Virus record (IMG/VR): IMGVR_UViG_3300033182_000678
Coordinates: 1-64,000 of that record
Strand: one strand, 5' to 3'
Origin: a virus
DNA length: 64,000 nt
The notes beneath the pieces are model-generated. The model ran no database searches and was not told where the DNA came from. It saw nothing but the letters and a program-made list of their open reading frames with translations. Position 1 is the stretch's first letter. Every line of letters starts with the position of its first letter. The position numbers were made by a program, and so were the translations under genes. Below, piece by piece: positions 48,768 to 57,779 of the stretch.

Positions 48768-50819
48768 TTATACATCACACTTATATTTTTTATCGTATTG
48801 TTCGGCCTCTGGTACATCTCTACCGATTTTCTTATTGGCACAATATAACTTTTCTTTCATTACAGGATGTAGATTCATTTCCAAGTTAACCACAGGTTCA
48901 TATCCCAATCCTCTTTGTCTTGGTGCAATAGTAGAAATAGGAACTACATCACCACCTACTTCCGCCTGAAATACTAATTGATATTCATCATTATCATCTG
49001 GCCCTTGTATAGTTAATTTTTCTTGAACCTCATCATAATCAGTAGTTCCAAATACCTCTTTCATAACTTCTGGGTCTGCATTAACACCACCCAATGACAT
49101 TTTTTCCTCACCATCCATAAGGGATTTCAATGGAAACTTTTCTCTAATCGTATTCATTACACCTGATTTATATGGTTCTTTTACCATGTTCTCTACAAAT
49201 GATTTATTAAAATCTTTTCCTATTTGTAAATGTTTATCAAGTTCTTCTTTTGCAGATTCATCGTTAATTGGTTCACCACCTAAAGTTCTCATCATCATTA
49301 CTGAGAATTTATCTTGATACTTACCTGTAGTTTTCTTCGCATTGAATCCATTATCAATCATTGCCTGTCTTAATTCTTCTTTACTATATGGATGTTTTAA
49401 ACTCTTCATTGTTTTAACTAATACTTTACAATAATCTTTTGCCTGACCAGTTATCTTAGATAACTTAGCAATATACTCATCATCATTTTCATCTAAATCT
49501 TGTATCTTACCATGTTGTTCTTCAGATACATTCTCAAAGAACTTAGATGCATTTTGTGTTGTTTTTTCATTAAACTTTTTAGGATTTGCCTCTTCAGGTA
49601 TATTATCATTTGATTTCTCTAATATTTCTTTCTGTCTCTTTGTTAGTTCTTTATATTCATTACCTTTATCTTTTCCTGCACTTTTTAATTCTTGTTTCTT
49701 TCTTACAATCTCATCATATTCTTTTTTATCTTCAACAACACCCCACTCATCAACTGCATTTACTGATGGTTGTGATAAAAATATATCCAAATTCTTTTTC
49801 AAACTAACTTCATCTAATACACTACCATCTGGTGTTTTAACTCTCAAATACATATCAGTAGAGAATCCTTTGTTTCTACCATAGTCTGATAGTCCCATCG
49901 CCTCTACATCTCCTTTTAAATCCCATGCACCATTTTCAACTTCCCAATTACCCTCACCATATGTTGCATCTAATCTTGATTTTATACCACCACGAACACT
50001 TTCAACTGATTGTAACCAATCCTCTGATAATATAGGTTCACTACCCTTTTCATATCTTGGTGGTTTATATGGAACTAAAGTTCCATCTTTTAGTTTTTTC
50101 ATTTGTTGTGGTAATTTTTCATTATGTTTTCTGATTGTGTCCATAAGATTTTTCATCTCATCATCAGTAAGTGTTGGGCCAATCATAGATAATACCTCTG
50201 CAGCTTGTGCCTGTATCTTACCTGCACCTGATGCATTAATCATTGATGTGATAGGTGGTGTAGTTTGATTTACATATCTTGAATTAATTAATCTTTCTAC
50301 AAGTTTAATATATTTCTTTGGAACTTTAGATGGTGAACCAAATATATCATCTGGTAACTTTGTTGGACTCTCACCCTCTTTTAATTTTTGTTGTTCAGGT
50401 TTAGACTTTTCATATTCCTCATCACTTGGTTCTACATCTTTTTGATAATAATCATTATCAACATCACTTAATGACTTATCTTTTTCACTTTTTGGTTGTT
50501 CTTTTTCACCTTTTTCGCTATCATCGCCCCCACTTCCACCGACAGGAACTAATTCACCATCTTTTGAAGTGTGAGTTACTTTATCATCTTTACCATAATT
50601 ACCAAATCCCATATGTGTTAATCCAAGTTTCTTTGCTTGGTCACTTGTTTTGGATTCAGTAAGATTGTGTATGAGTTCTATGCGTGCTTCTATGGGCCAG
50701 TTAAACTCTTTCAACACATCAAACAATTTAATTAAGTGTTGTTCGTTGTTTAAATTAGGCACCCCATCTCTAACACGATAGGATAATTCGGTTAGTATTT
50801 TACTTAGTTCGTTTTTCAT
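48768..50819 (-). CDS. Large hypothetical phage protein
   Basis: 683 residues from ATG 50817-50819. The N-terminus (ELSKILTELSYRVRDGVPNLNNEQHLIKLFDVLKEFNWP) is a conserved helical module seen at the start of several phage proteins. A low-complexity charged linker follows (GEKEQPKSEKDKSL). In the middle, FSTDMYLRVKTPDGSVLDEVSLKKN (about 320-345) has a D...E.x.K pattern possibly of a nuclease. The C-terminal third is helical. No family I can name; structural or DNA-linked roles are both possible. Confidence 0.5.
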   Translation of the reverse strand: MKNELSKILTELSYRVRDGVPNLNNEQHLIKLFDVLKEFNWPIEARIELIHNLTESKTSDQAKKLGLTHMGFGNYGKDDKVTHTSKDGELVPVGGSGGDDSEKGEKEQPKSEKDKSLSDVDNDYYQKDVEPSDEEYEKSKPEQQKLKEGESPTKLPDDIFGSPSKVPKKYIKLVERLINSRYVNQTTPPITSMINASGAGKIQAQAAEVLSMIGPTLTDDEMKNLMDTIRKHNEKLPQQMKKLKDGTLVPYKPPRYEKGSEPILSEDWLQSVESVRGGIKSRLDATYGEGNWEVENGAWDLKGDVEAMGLSDYGRNKGFSTDMYLRVKTPDGSVLDEVSLKKNLDIFLSQPSVNAVDEWGVVEDKKEYDEIVRKKQELKSAGKDKGNEYKELTKRQKEILEKSNDNIPEEANPKKFNEKTTQNASKFFENVSEEQHGKIQDLDENDDEYIAKLSKITGQAKDYCKVLVKTMKSLKHPYSKEELRQAMIDNGFNAKKTTGKYQDKFSVMMMRTLGGEPINDESAKEELDKHLQIGKDFNKSFVENMVKEPYKSGVMNTIREKFPLKSLMDGEEKMSLGGVNADPEVMKEVFGTTDYDEVQEKLTIQGPDDNDEYQLVFQAEVGGDVVPISTIAPRQRGLGYEPVVNLEMNLHPVMKEKLYCANKKIGRDVPEAEQYDKKYKCDV

Positions 50820-51045
50820 CACCAAATATTATTGTGATTCCATCCTTTTCTAATCTTCTGTCTTGATGTAGTAATTCCATCTCTTCATCTGAGATATGTA
50901 TTACGGTTGGTTTATTGAAATCAACTTTCTTAATCATTGGATTTGTAACTGCTTCGTTTTCAATCTGCTGTTGTGTTTTAAAAGGTGGTTTGTCCTTTGC
51001 AGTTTGAACTTTACCCAACTCTTGAACTATGTCTGATAGTTTCAT
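50800..51045 (-). CDS. Hypothetical protein
   Basis: 81 residues, charged: MKLSDIVQELGKVQTAKDKPPF, then VDFNKPTVIHISDEEMELLHQDRRLEKDGITIIFGDEKRTK. Probably a small alpha/beta or coil protein. It overlaps both neighbours by 4 to 20 bases. No motif recognised. Confidence 0.5.
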   Translation of the reverse strand: MKLSDIVQELGKVQTAKDKPPFKTQQQIENEAVTNPMIKKVDFNKPTVIHISDEEMELLHQDRRLEKDGITIIFGDEKRTK

Positions 51046-52313
51046 TTAAATTTCTCCGTTATATCTTTCATTTCATGGTAATTACTACCCATTGAAACTC
51101 TTGTAGGATACTTTCCATTTTGTTCAAGTATCTTTTTTATTTTGTTTAAGTAATTTAATCCATCTGATAAATCAAAGTCAAATAAGAATGCATCGTAATT
51201 ATAAAGAACTAATTTACTTTTATCATCTTGAATCTCAGGTAAAAGTTCTTCCAATATCAACATATTGTTTTCTGTCTCCATCAATTGAATCATATAATTA
51301 AATAATTTATTAGGATTCATATCAGATAGATTCTTCCTACTTATTTCTCTACTATAAATATCAGATTTTATGATTTTATTCCCTTTCCAACGACTCCAAA
51401 GGTCTTGAACATACTTATCTACTTTACTGAAAAATGGATTATCTTTTATTTCATTTGTGATACCACCATACAAATACTTAAATGTTAATGCCTTACCATC
51501 ATCGTAACTTAATCCATAGGTGTCTGCCAAGTGTTGGTGAACACTACCATTTGGAAACTCATAACCTATTTTATCACCAATCAATCTTGGATGATAGGCA
51601 TCGTAATCAAACTCCACCAATACCCCATTTTTAAATCTACTTACAAACTTCTTTCTACTACCATCTTTTTTATTTAGTGCTGCAAAGTTCATACCACCAA
51701 ATCTATTACTTGGACGACCTGTTGAAGTATAGGGATTATATTCTGAATAAACCAATCCATTTGTAGTTTGGATTCCATTATCCTCTACCTTAGATAAAAC
51801 TTCTAAGATACTTTGGTCATAATAATCTTTGTCTTCCATGTATCCTAATAAATCCATAGATACCTTTGAGAAATACTCACCATGTTTCACCAATGGAATC
51901 ACATCATTGATATTCTCTTTATCATAATGTGTTCTGTAATACCAATGGTGTGCATTGGTTAGGTGTTTATCCATGTCGTATGGTTCATTTGTTTTCATGT
52001 AGTGACGCCAATTCATATCCACTAACCCAAATACCTTATCACATTCAATCATTGAGTTATGTAGGAATGACTTCATATCACTCACACATACTTTACTATC
52101 CTCAACATCAAGTGTTTCTATAGTTCCGAACTTCTCATTATGATTAACAGGCACAATGTATTCTCGTAGTATTGTTCTGATATAGAAACAAGATACACGA
52201 TTCTCTTTAGGATGTTTATTCACATCCGATAACATTTGTAAGTAGATGAAGTTTTGGGTCTTCAATTTATTTTTTAAAGACTCCCACTTCTCCTTAGAAT
52301 TTATTATAACCAT
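51042..52313 (-). CDS. Family A DNA polymerase-like palm protein
   Basis: 423 residues. VLVEFDYDAYHPRLIGDKIG (about 234-253) stands at motif A (DYSQIELR). DDGKALTFKYLYGG (about 273-286) fits motif B exactly in spacing (KxxxFxxxYG). LVLYNYDAFLFDFD (about 370-383) sits at motif C, with YD in place of HD. TSTGRPSNRFGGMNFAAL (about 198-215) is the fingers/TGR segment before motif A. The 3'-5' exonuclease domain is absent and the N-terminal 190 residues match nothing I know. It could be a second polymerase, a primase-like enzyme or an inactive relative. Confidence 0.7.
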   Translation of the reverse strand: MVIINSKEKWESLKNKLKTQNFIYLQMLSDVNKHPKENRVSCFYIRTILREYIVPVNHNEKFGTIETLDVEDSKVCVSDMKSFLHNSMIECDKVFGLVDMNWRHYMKTNEPYDMDKHLTNAHHWYYRTHYDKENINDVIPLVKHGEYFSKVSMDLLGYMEDKDYYDQSILEVLSKVEDNGIQTTNGLVYSEYNPYTSTGRPSNRFGGMNFAALNKKDGSRKKFVSRFKNGVLVEFDYDAYHPRLIGDKIGYEFPNGSVHQHLADTYGLSYDDGKALTFKYLYGGITNEIKDNPFFSKVDKYVQDLWSRWKGNKIIKSDIYSREISRKNLSDMNPNKLFNYMIQLMETENNMLILEELLPEIQDDKSKLVLYNYDAFLFDFDLSDGLNYLNKIKKILEQNGKYPTRVSMGSNYHEMKDITEKFK

Positions 52314-53201
52314 TTAACCTATTTTGTATTTCACATAAGTAACTATCTGTTCTGCAATGTTTGTTTTACAATATTTATCCATACCCTCAAAACCAGGTGA
52401 TGAGTTTACTTCACAGATTTTGTATCCACCATTATCAAATAATAAATCAACACCTGCGATATCTAAATCTAACAACCTTGATGATTCACCTGCAATCCAT
52501 TCTATATCTTCTGATATCTGAAATGGAATACCCTCACCACCACGAGTGATGTTTGCTCTAAAATCATCATCAGTAGATTGCCTCATCATACAACCCACTA
52601 CTTTACCATTAATTACTAATACTCTTAAATCTTTTCCATAACTATCTTTCACATATTCTTGAATGATAATATCATAATTCTCATTGGTGATTTCTGCCAT
52701 TTTTAATAATTGTTTTAATTGTGTTTTGTTATCTGCCATAAACACACCTGCACCAAATGAACCACTTAATGTTTTGATAATACAAGGATACCCAATACTC
52801 TGTTGAATAAAATCTACATCAATTGGATGTTTCACCAACATAGTTTTAGGAACAGGTAGATTTGATTGTCCAAGTATTTGTTGAGTGTATAACTTATCTT
52901 TAACATTATCTATTGCATAACTTCCATTAATAAGTATCACACCGATTCTCTCTAAATGACGAATAATTGCCTTAATGTAATAAGTTGTTCCACTACCTGT
53001 TCTTGGAATTACGAAATCTGGTAATTGTCTTGACTTACCTTTTACTCTGATACTCTTTCTATCTTCTCTATCCACCAATATATCTACATCTTGTGGATTC
53101 ACAACATGAATCTTGATATCTTGTTTCTCAAACTCCTCTACTAATCTCTGAGTCTCGTATGACTCATTGATGTCCTTTTTATATAATATCCATCCCGTCA
53201 T
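52314..53201 (-). CDS. RimK-like ATP-grasp ligase
   Basis: 295 residues. DNVKDKLYTQQILGQSNLPVPKTML (about 100-124), YPCIIKTLSGSFGAGVFMADN (about 139-159, ATP-binding K and Gly loop), IIIQEYVKDSYGKDLRVLVINGKVVGCMMRQ (about 181-211) and YKICEVNSSPGFEG (about 267-280, the ExNxxPG metal site) are the RimK/ATP-grasp series. RimK adds glutamates to ribosomal S6 or related acceptors. A phage copy could modify host translation, a cofactor or a phage protein. It abuts ThyX (TAATG). Confidence 0.85.
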   Translation of the reverse strand: MTGWILYKKDINESYETQRLVEEFEKQDIKIHVVNPQDVDILVDREDRKSIRVKGKSRQLPDFVIPRTGSGTTYYIKAIIRHLERIGVILINGSYAIDNVKDKLYTQQILGQSNLPVPKTMLVKHPIDVDFIQQSIGYPCIIKTLSGSFGAGVFMADNKTQLKQLLKMAEITNENYDIIIQEYVKDSYGKDLRVLVINGKVVGCMMRQSTDDDFRANITRGGEGIPFQISEDIEWIAGESSRLLDLDIAGVDLLFDNGGYKICEVNSSPGFEGMDKYCKTNIAEQIVTYVKYKIG

Positions 53202-53893
53202 TAATCTAAATAAATTTCACTCCATAGTTTTGTGGTTTCAGGAAATGTTTTCAACATAATCTCTTTTAATCCTCTGGCATATTCTTGTATCTCTACTTGT
53301 GATGTTGCCTCATCTCGTAGTTCAATAAAATTCATAATACTTTGAAATGATGCTGTCCACCAAACTTTTGTATAGACTGTTAATGGTAATATACTTCTGG
53401 CTTGTTCTTTTGCCATTCCCATATCTAATAGTTGTCTGTAACAAGAGATTGCAACATTCTGTCCCATTTCCCAAACTTTTTTTGCATTCTTTTGATTCTC
53501 CACTAACCCATCACTTGCCTGTTTGTTATCTTCTGATTGTTTTCTAAATTCTGTTGGTTCATAAAATTCATCATAAGGAACATACCTACCACTAATCTCA
53601 TTCCATGCATGGTCTTTAGTAGGATGATTACTTGTGGTTTCAATACCTACGACATGTTTGTATGCTTGTCTCATAACAAATTCAGGTGCCTTAATTATAA
53701 ACATACAATGTTGATGTCTAAAAGGACTGAAATGTTTATGTTTAATCAAATACTTGGATAGTTTCCTATCTTTCTCCGTAAATGTTTCACTAAACCCATC
53801 AAACGAAACTCTCGCCGCATTTACTGGTGTTAAATCATCACCAAGTGTATCCACTAATTCAATATATCCTTTATCCAATATATCAATTTTCAT
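53201..53893 (-). CDS. thyX: Flavin-dependent thymidylate synthase ThyX
   Basis: About 230 residues from ATG 53891-53893, with AGGAG eight bases upstream. PFRHQHCMFIIKAPEFVMRQAYKH (about 57-80) has the RHx-x7-type ThyX signature and the second RQxxRH-like stretch; SGRYVPYDEFYEP (about 101-113) and ARSILPLTVYTKVWWTASFQSIMNFIELR (about 164-192) are the conserved FAD/dUMP-binding parts. The enzyme makes dTMP from dUMP with reduced flavin, feeding DNA synthesis together with nrdJ. Confidence 0.9.
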   Translation of the reverse strand: MKIDILDKGYIELVDTLGDDLTPVNAARVSFDGFSETFTEKDRKLSKYLIKHKHFSPFRHQHCMFIIKAPEFVMRQAYKHVVGIETTSNHPTKDHAWNEISGRYVPYDEFYEPTEFRKQSEDNKQASDGLVENQKNAKKVWEMGQNVAISCYRQLLDMGMAKEQARSILPLTVYTKVWWTASFQSIMNFIELRDEATSQVEIQEYARGLKEIMLKTFPETTKLWSEIYLD

Positions 53894-54224
53894 TTTGTTC
53901 ACTCCTAATTTTAGTTGCAGATATTTCTCCTATTTCTTTAGGTGGTTCATGTTCAATTATATCATAACCCACTCCTCTACCATAATTTACAGATTCAATA
54001 TCTGGTATTATCATAACCTTTACTTGTCCAACTCTTATATAGTCTTGTAATTCTAAACTTATATTATCAAATACTTCTTCACTCGTATATGGATTATTTT
54101 CGTCTGGTATCATATCACGAATACACACCAAAACATTTTTACCAAGTTTTAATCTTTGTTCAATCAACCATTGATGACCTTTATGCCATGGTTGCCATCT
54201 ACCTATAAACATTGAGTATTTCAT
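53883..54224 (-). CDS. Small nucleotidyltransferase (HxGH family)
   Basis: About 113 residues from ATG 54222-54224, with GAGGAG eight bases upstream. FIGRWQPWHKGHQWLIEQRL (about 6-25) is the GxFxPxHxGH nucleotidyltransferase motif. ISATKIRSEQNEN at the end is the ISSTxIR motif. It is about half the length of full NMN adenylyltransferases. It overlaps the APS kinase gene by 26 bases, and ATP sulfurylase belongs to the same superfamily, so a role in sulfate activation is possible. NMN, pantetheine or sugar-phosphate substrates cannot be excluded. Confidence 0.8.
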   Translation of the reverse strand: MKYSMFIGRWQPWHKGHQWLIEQRLKLGKNVLVCIRDMIPDENNPYTSEEVFDNISLELQDYIRVGQVKVMIIPDIESVNYGRGVGYDIIEHEPPKEIGEISATKIRSEQNEN

Positions 54225-54615
54225 CAATACACTCCTCAATTGGTTTGTCTGTATTTATTTCTGTAAAATTTTCTGTTGGTGGTTCAAAAGTATCAACATG
54301 ATATTCCTCTCGTAATGTTCTTGTTGAATTAAGATAAAATACATCTCCAAATCTCAAATCACGATAAGGTGAAACTAACGATACCAATACACAATAACCC
54401 TTACTCTCCATGACCTTTGCCATATTAATTGCAAACTTAATGTTCTTTCTACGACCTTTTTCTGAATAATCTTTATTATCTAAAATATCTCTTAAATCAT
54501 CACCATCAATTTGAAATGTCTTTTCACAATACCCCATTGAAACAAGAGTTTCTGAAAGTTCGTTACTTAGTGTTGTTTTACCAGAACCTGGTTGACCTGT
54601 AAACCATAGAATCAT
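54199..54615 (-). CDS. cysC: Adenylyl-sulfate (APS) kinase-like
   Basis: 138 residues. ILWFTGQPGSGKTTLSNELSE (about 2-22) is Walker A of APS kinase. TFQIDGDDLRDILDNKDYSEKGRRKNIKF (about 33-61) is the DGDnvR...DF/Y-S...R.eNi segment specific for this family. CVLVSLVSPYRDLR fits the Walker B strand and following SPy loop. It is shorter than CysC (about 200) at the C-terminus. The product would be PAPS, the donor for sulfotransferases such as the one at 2158-2889. The 54616-54670 gap is AT-rich leader only. Confidence 0.85.
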   Translation of the reverse strand: MILWFTGQPGSGKTTLSNELSETLVSMGYCEKTFQIDGDDLRDILDNKDYSEKGRRKNIKFAINMAKVMESKGYCVLVSLVSPYRDLRFGDVFYLNSTRTLREEYHVDTFEPPTENFTEINTDKPIEECIDEILNVYR

Positions 54616-54670
54616 TATAACCTCATTAATTTACTAATAAATATATTAATTATTTCTCAAAATAGATTTT

Positions 54671-57481
54671 TTATGATTTATATTTGATTATTCCAGAACT
54701 ATTAGTATATGTTCTACCAGTTTGCATTGCTTTTAATACATTGTCTTCATATTCTTTACCAGGATTAGTAACGGTAGTGTTTCCCTTTACAGATTTTGCA
54801 GAGTACTCATTGTTTTTACTCTTTAATTTTTTTGCAAGGTCTTTATATGCGTCATCTATACTACCAAAACCATCGTAATTTTTAATTTCAATTGATTCGT
54901 CATTATTATATTTTCTTCTTTGTCTTAATGCTTGAATATTAACTTGCATAATTGCCTCAAGTTTTGTGAACCAACCACCAGGTGTAATATCATGTCCGAT
55001 TTTTGTTATCATGAAGTGAGTTGCCTGACGATATATTTTTGGTAAATAATCCACTACAAATAAGTTACCTATTCTTAAACCACCAGTACCATCAATCGTT
55101 AAACTTAATCTTATTGGTATAGGTATTGTTGAAGAATAATATTTACCTGCCTCACGAACTGAACCTTGTGCCTCATTAATTTTAAATAGAAAAACTTTTT
55201 CAAAGTATTCATCCATCTCACCACCTGTATCATATAATTTACTGATTTCTAAAGTTGGCCAATATAAGTATTTACCTTCTTCTTTTAACTCTTTTGCAAT
55301 CTCTTCTATCTCACCTGAATACTTATCATTTACTTTTTGAATCTTTTTTATTTTTTTTCTTGTAGATTTATCCACTTCATCTACTAATCTAAAGTTAAAA
55401 CCTTGTCCTGAAGTACTCATAAGTGGGTTAGGTTCAGATGTTGGTTTTATATTACCAGATTCACCATATTTGCTAATTGTTGAACCAGGTGTTAAGTTTT
55501 GTTCAATTGCAAAAACAATTTCTTTCATAACTTCGTCAGGTGTTGATTTTTTTTGAAGATTTTTAGTTCCTGTTGTATTAAATAATAATCCAAGTGCACG
55601 AACACCCAAATCATCCATACCATGTGGTGGTGAACCACTATTGTTTTCAATATTTGCCTGACCACCATAAACCGCCTGAACTGCCATTTGTGAATTCATC
55701 TTTACATCTAAACTAAAATCTTTCACTATTGACTTATCACTATAGAGTGGCATTAAGAACATTTTATTAGGATTTGTCTTACCTTTTTCATAGTTTAAGT
55801 AATCACCTATATTTTGTGAAGAATTACTAACTAAGTCTCTGTATCCTGTATCATAATCCAAATCAGTTGGTACTCCTGTAGACCCATGATACTCAACCAT
55901 TCCAATTCTACCAGTATCAAAGTCATCATTAACCACATCAAATGACCAAAAGTTTCCATATAATGATGAGACTGCACTCCAAAAACTTTTCAGTCCTTGT
56001 TCTATACTTGTGATACCTGTAAAATGTTGTGTAAGAAATCCTGTAGGGAAAACCATATTTCTAATAACACCCGCACCTGTTAGTGAATGGATTTTTAGGT
56101 GTTCTGATTGTTTTTTAAGCTCTTCATCTATTTTATACTCAAATGATGGAAAGTGTTTATCTATAGTTTTAAATAATCCTATCACTTCTTTTTTACTGTC
56201 TGGTGGGTCTTGTTCAAATGTATTTTTACCAGGTAGAATACAGGTTGTTAATCCATGTGATACTAAAAATGGATGTGATTTACAAAGATTATTATACTCT
56301 TTATATGTTCCATCACCATCCTCATCAAGAAAAGAAGTACTTCTAATTGATGTTCTAAATTTATCATCATATGGTTGGTCAACATCTTTACCAAATGAGT
56401 TTGCAGGTGTTTGTTTACTCATGAGTGAAAAATAATGATTCAAAACAATATCTTCAAACCAACCCCAACTCACATATCCTCTTACAGGGCCACCCCATCT
56501 AAGTAAATCAATACCACTCCAATTAGTTACATGAAGTGCACCATTTTTATATTTGTAAGAAAATTCATCCTTAACTGCCTTTTGTGAAGTATTTACGGTA
56601 TAATCTTCAACTACCTTATCTAAATTTTCTATTACGGATTCAAATGCACTAAAGTTTCTTTCAAATCTTGTTATTGTTTCTTTACTTACATTTTCACTCT
56701 TTGATGTAGATTCTGCGATTCTTCCTATAATATCATCAACACCACCTTTTTGTATGTGTTGACCTAATACATTAATACCTTGAGATGCAATATCAAAACT
56801 ACACTCATATATACCTGATGAATTTATATTGAATGAAAAGTTAACTATAACACCCAACATTCCATTATAATTACCACTTGAAGTTTCATTAATTCTTGTT
56901 AATTGAGATTGCATATTAACAAATGAACTGAAATCTGTTTTTTCATATGATACACCAGTATCTATTTCTTCTGTTGAGTATCCAAATTCTAAAAATATTA
57001 AATTACCATGTTTTAAAAAACCCTCTTGTAATACTTCAAATTCTCTTGGGTTAGGAACTTGAAAACTTACGGTAGCTTTATTCATAAAAAAGTTTTTTGT
57101 ATCAACACTAATATTTGTAATACCAGAAGCACCTCTAAATATTTCGTTTTTATCAAGTGTATAGATATTTCCTTTATTACTTCGTGATTTTAATGGATTT
57201 TGTGTTGAGATATTTTCTTGTATTATGGTTCCATCTTTATATGCAGAACTTAATCTCATCAAACCTAATTCTTCTAATGCCTTACCTTGGTCATCCAATA
57301 CGAATCTTGGTGTAGTACATCTTGCCCACACTCCTTTTGTAATCATTGTTCCCCATGGTGAATCATTACTATTATAGTCTGTGGTTTCAAGCATACCATT
57401 GACTTTGTTTTTTGATATGCGTTCCATTTTTTTTAAAAGGTTTTTTTGGACGAAGGGTGCTATGTTGGTTCTAAATCTCAT
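54671..57481 (-). CDS. Large tail/baseplate hub-like protein
   Basis: 936 residues. It begins MRFRTNIAPFVQKNLLKKMERIS and then a long beta-rich body (VSFQVPNPREFEVLQEGFLKHGNLIFLEFGYS; YECSFDIASQGINVLGQHIQ) with many Gly/Ser/Asn turns, ending in a linker and a Lys-rich tail. RLSLTIDGTGGLRIGNLFVVDYLPKIYRQATHFMITKIGHDITPGGW near residues 830-880 is a conserved structural-type segment of baseplate hub proteins in T4-like marine phages. No enzymatic motif. It overlaps the LysM-like gene by 11 bases. The exact T4 counterpart is not decided. Confidence 0.65.
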   Translation of the reverse strand: MRFRTNIAPFVQKNLLKKMERISKNKVNGMLETTDYNSNDSPWGTMITKGVWARCTTPRFVLDDQGKALEELGLMRLSSAYKDGTIIQENISTQNPLKSRSNKGNIYTLDKNEIFRGASGITNISVDTKNFFMNKATVSFQVPNPREFEVLQEGFLKHGNLIFLEFGYSTEEIDTGVSYEKTDFSSFVNMQSQLTRINETSSGNYNGMLGVIVNFSFNINSSGIYECSFDIASQGINVLGQHIQKGGVDDIIGRIAESTSKSENVSKETITRFERNFSAFESVIENLDKVVEDYTVNTSQKAVKDEFSYKYKNGALHVTNWSGIDLLRWGGPVRGYVSWGWFEDIVLNHYFSLMSKQTPANSFGKDVDQPYDDKFRTSIRSTSFLDEDGDGTYKEYNNLCKSHPFLVSHGLTTCILPGKNTFEQDPPDSKKEVIGLFKTIDKHFPSFEYKIDEELKKQSEHLKIHSLTGAGVIRNMVFPTGFLTQHFTGITSIEQGLKSFWSAVSSLYGNFWSFDVVNDDFDTGRIGMVEYHGSTGVPTDLDYDTGYRDLVSNSSQNIGDYLNYEKGKTNPNKMFLMPLYSDKSIVKDFSLDVKMNSQMAVQAVYGGQANIENNSGSPPHGMDDLGVRALGLLFNTTGTKNLQKKSTPDEVMKEIVFAIEQNLTPGSTISKYGESGNIKPTSEPNPLMSTSGQGFNFRLVDEVDKSTRKKIKKIQKVNDKYSGEIEEIAKELKEEGKYLYWPTLEISKLYDTGGEMDEYFEKVFLFKINEAQGSVREAGKYYSSTIPIPIRLSLTIDGTGGLRIGNLFVVDYLPKIYRQATHFMITKIGHDITPGGWFTKLEAIMQVNIQALRQRRKYNNDESIEIKNYDGFGSIDDAYKDLAKKLKSKNNEYSAKSVKGNTTVTNPGKEYEDNVLKAMQTGRTYTNSSGIIKYKS

Positions 57482-57770
57482 TTAATCTATTTAATTCACT
57501 TATTAGTTCATCTATTTCAGTAGGAATAAATAGTTCTTGACCAGCGATGGGATAAATACTATCAGTAAATTTATTTCTTCTTGCAATAATCCAATATTTG
57601 TCCACATCACCATAATAATCAAATGCAAGTTTAGTTAAGTTATCACCATACTTTGCGATAATTCTAATATCGGAATCTTGTTCCTCAACTATTGGATACT
57701 TAGTTCTACTTAAATACCGAACTCCTGTATCTTTATCTTTTCTGATTGTTTGAAATCTATATCTTCTCAT
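57471..57770 (-). CDS. LysM-like baseplate/tail protein
   Basis: About 99 residues from ATG 57768-57770 (a GTG lies just before). IIAKYGDNLTKLAFDYYGDVDKYWIIARRNKF (about 37-68) is a LysM-like fold (GDxLxxLAxxyyGd...w.iA..N), as in gpX-type and baseplate wedge proteins. AGQELFIPTEIDE is the closing strand (PGxxLxIP). It links the hub-like protein to the tail. Overlap with the hub gene and a short gap to the next gene show one operon. Confidence 0.8.
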   Translation of the reverse strand: MRRYRFQTIRKDKDTGVRYLSRTKYPIVEEQDSDIRIIAKYGDNLTKLAFDYYGDVDKYWIIARRNKFTDSIYPIAGQELFIPTEIDELISELNRLNEI

Positions 57771-57779
57771 CACTTAATC

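Noticed and set aside
48768-50819. Calling the large protein a nuclease
   Set aside because: Only a loose D...E.K pattern; the rest does not follow a nuclease fold that I can verify.
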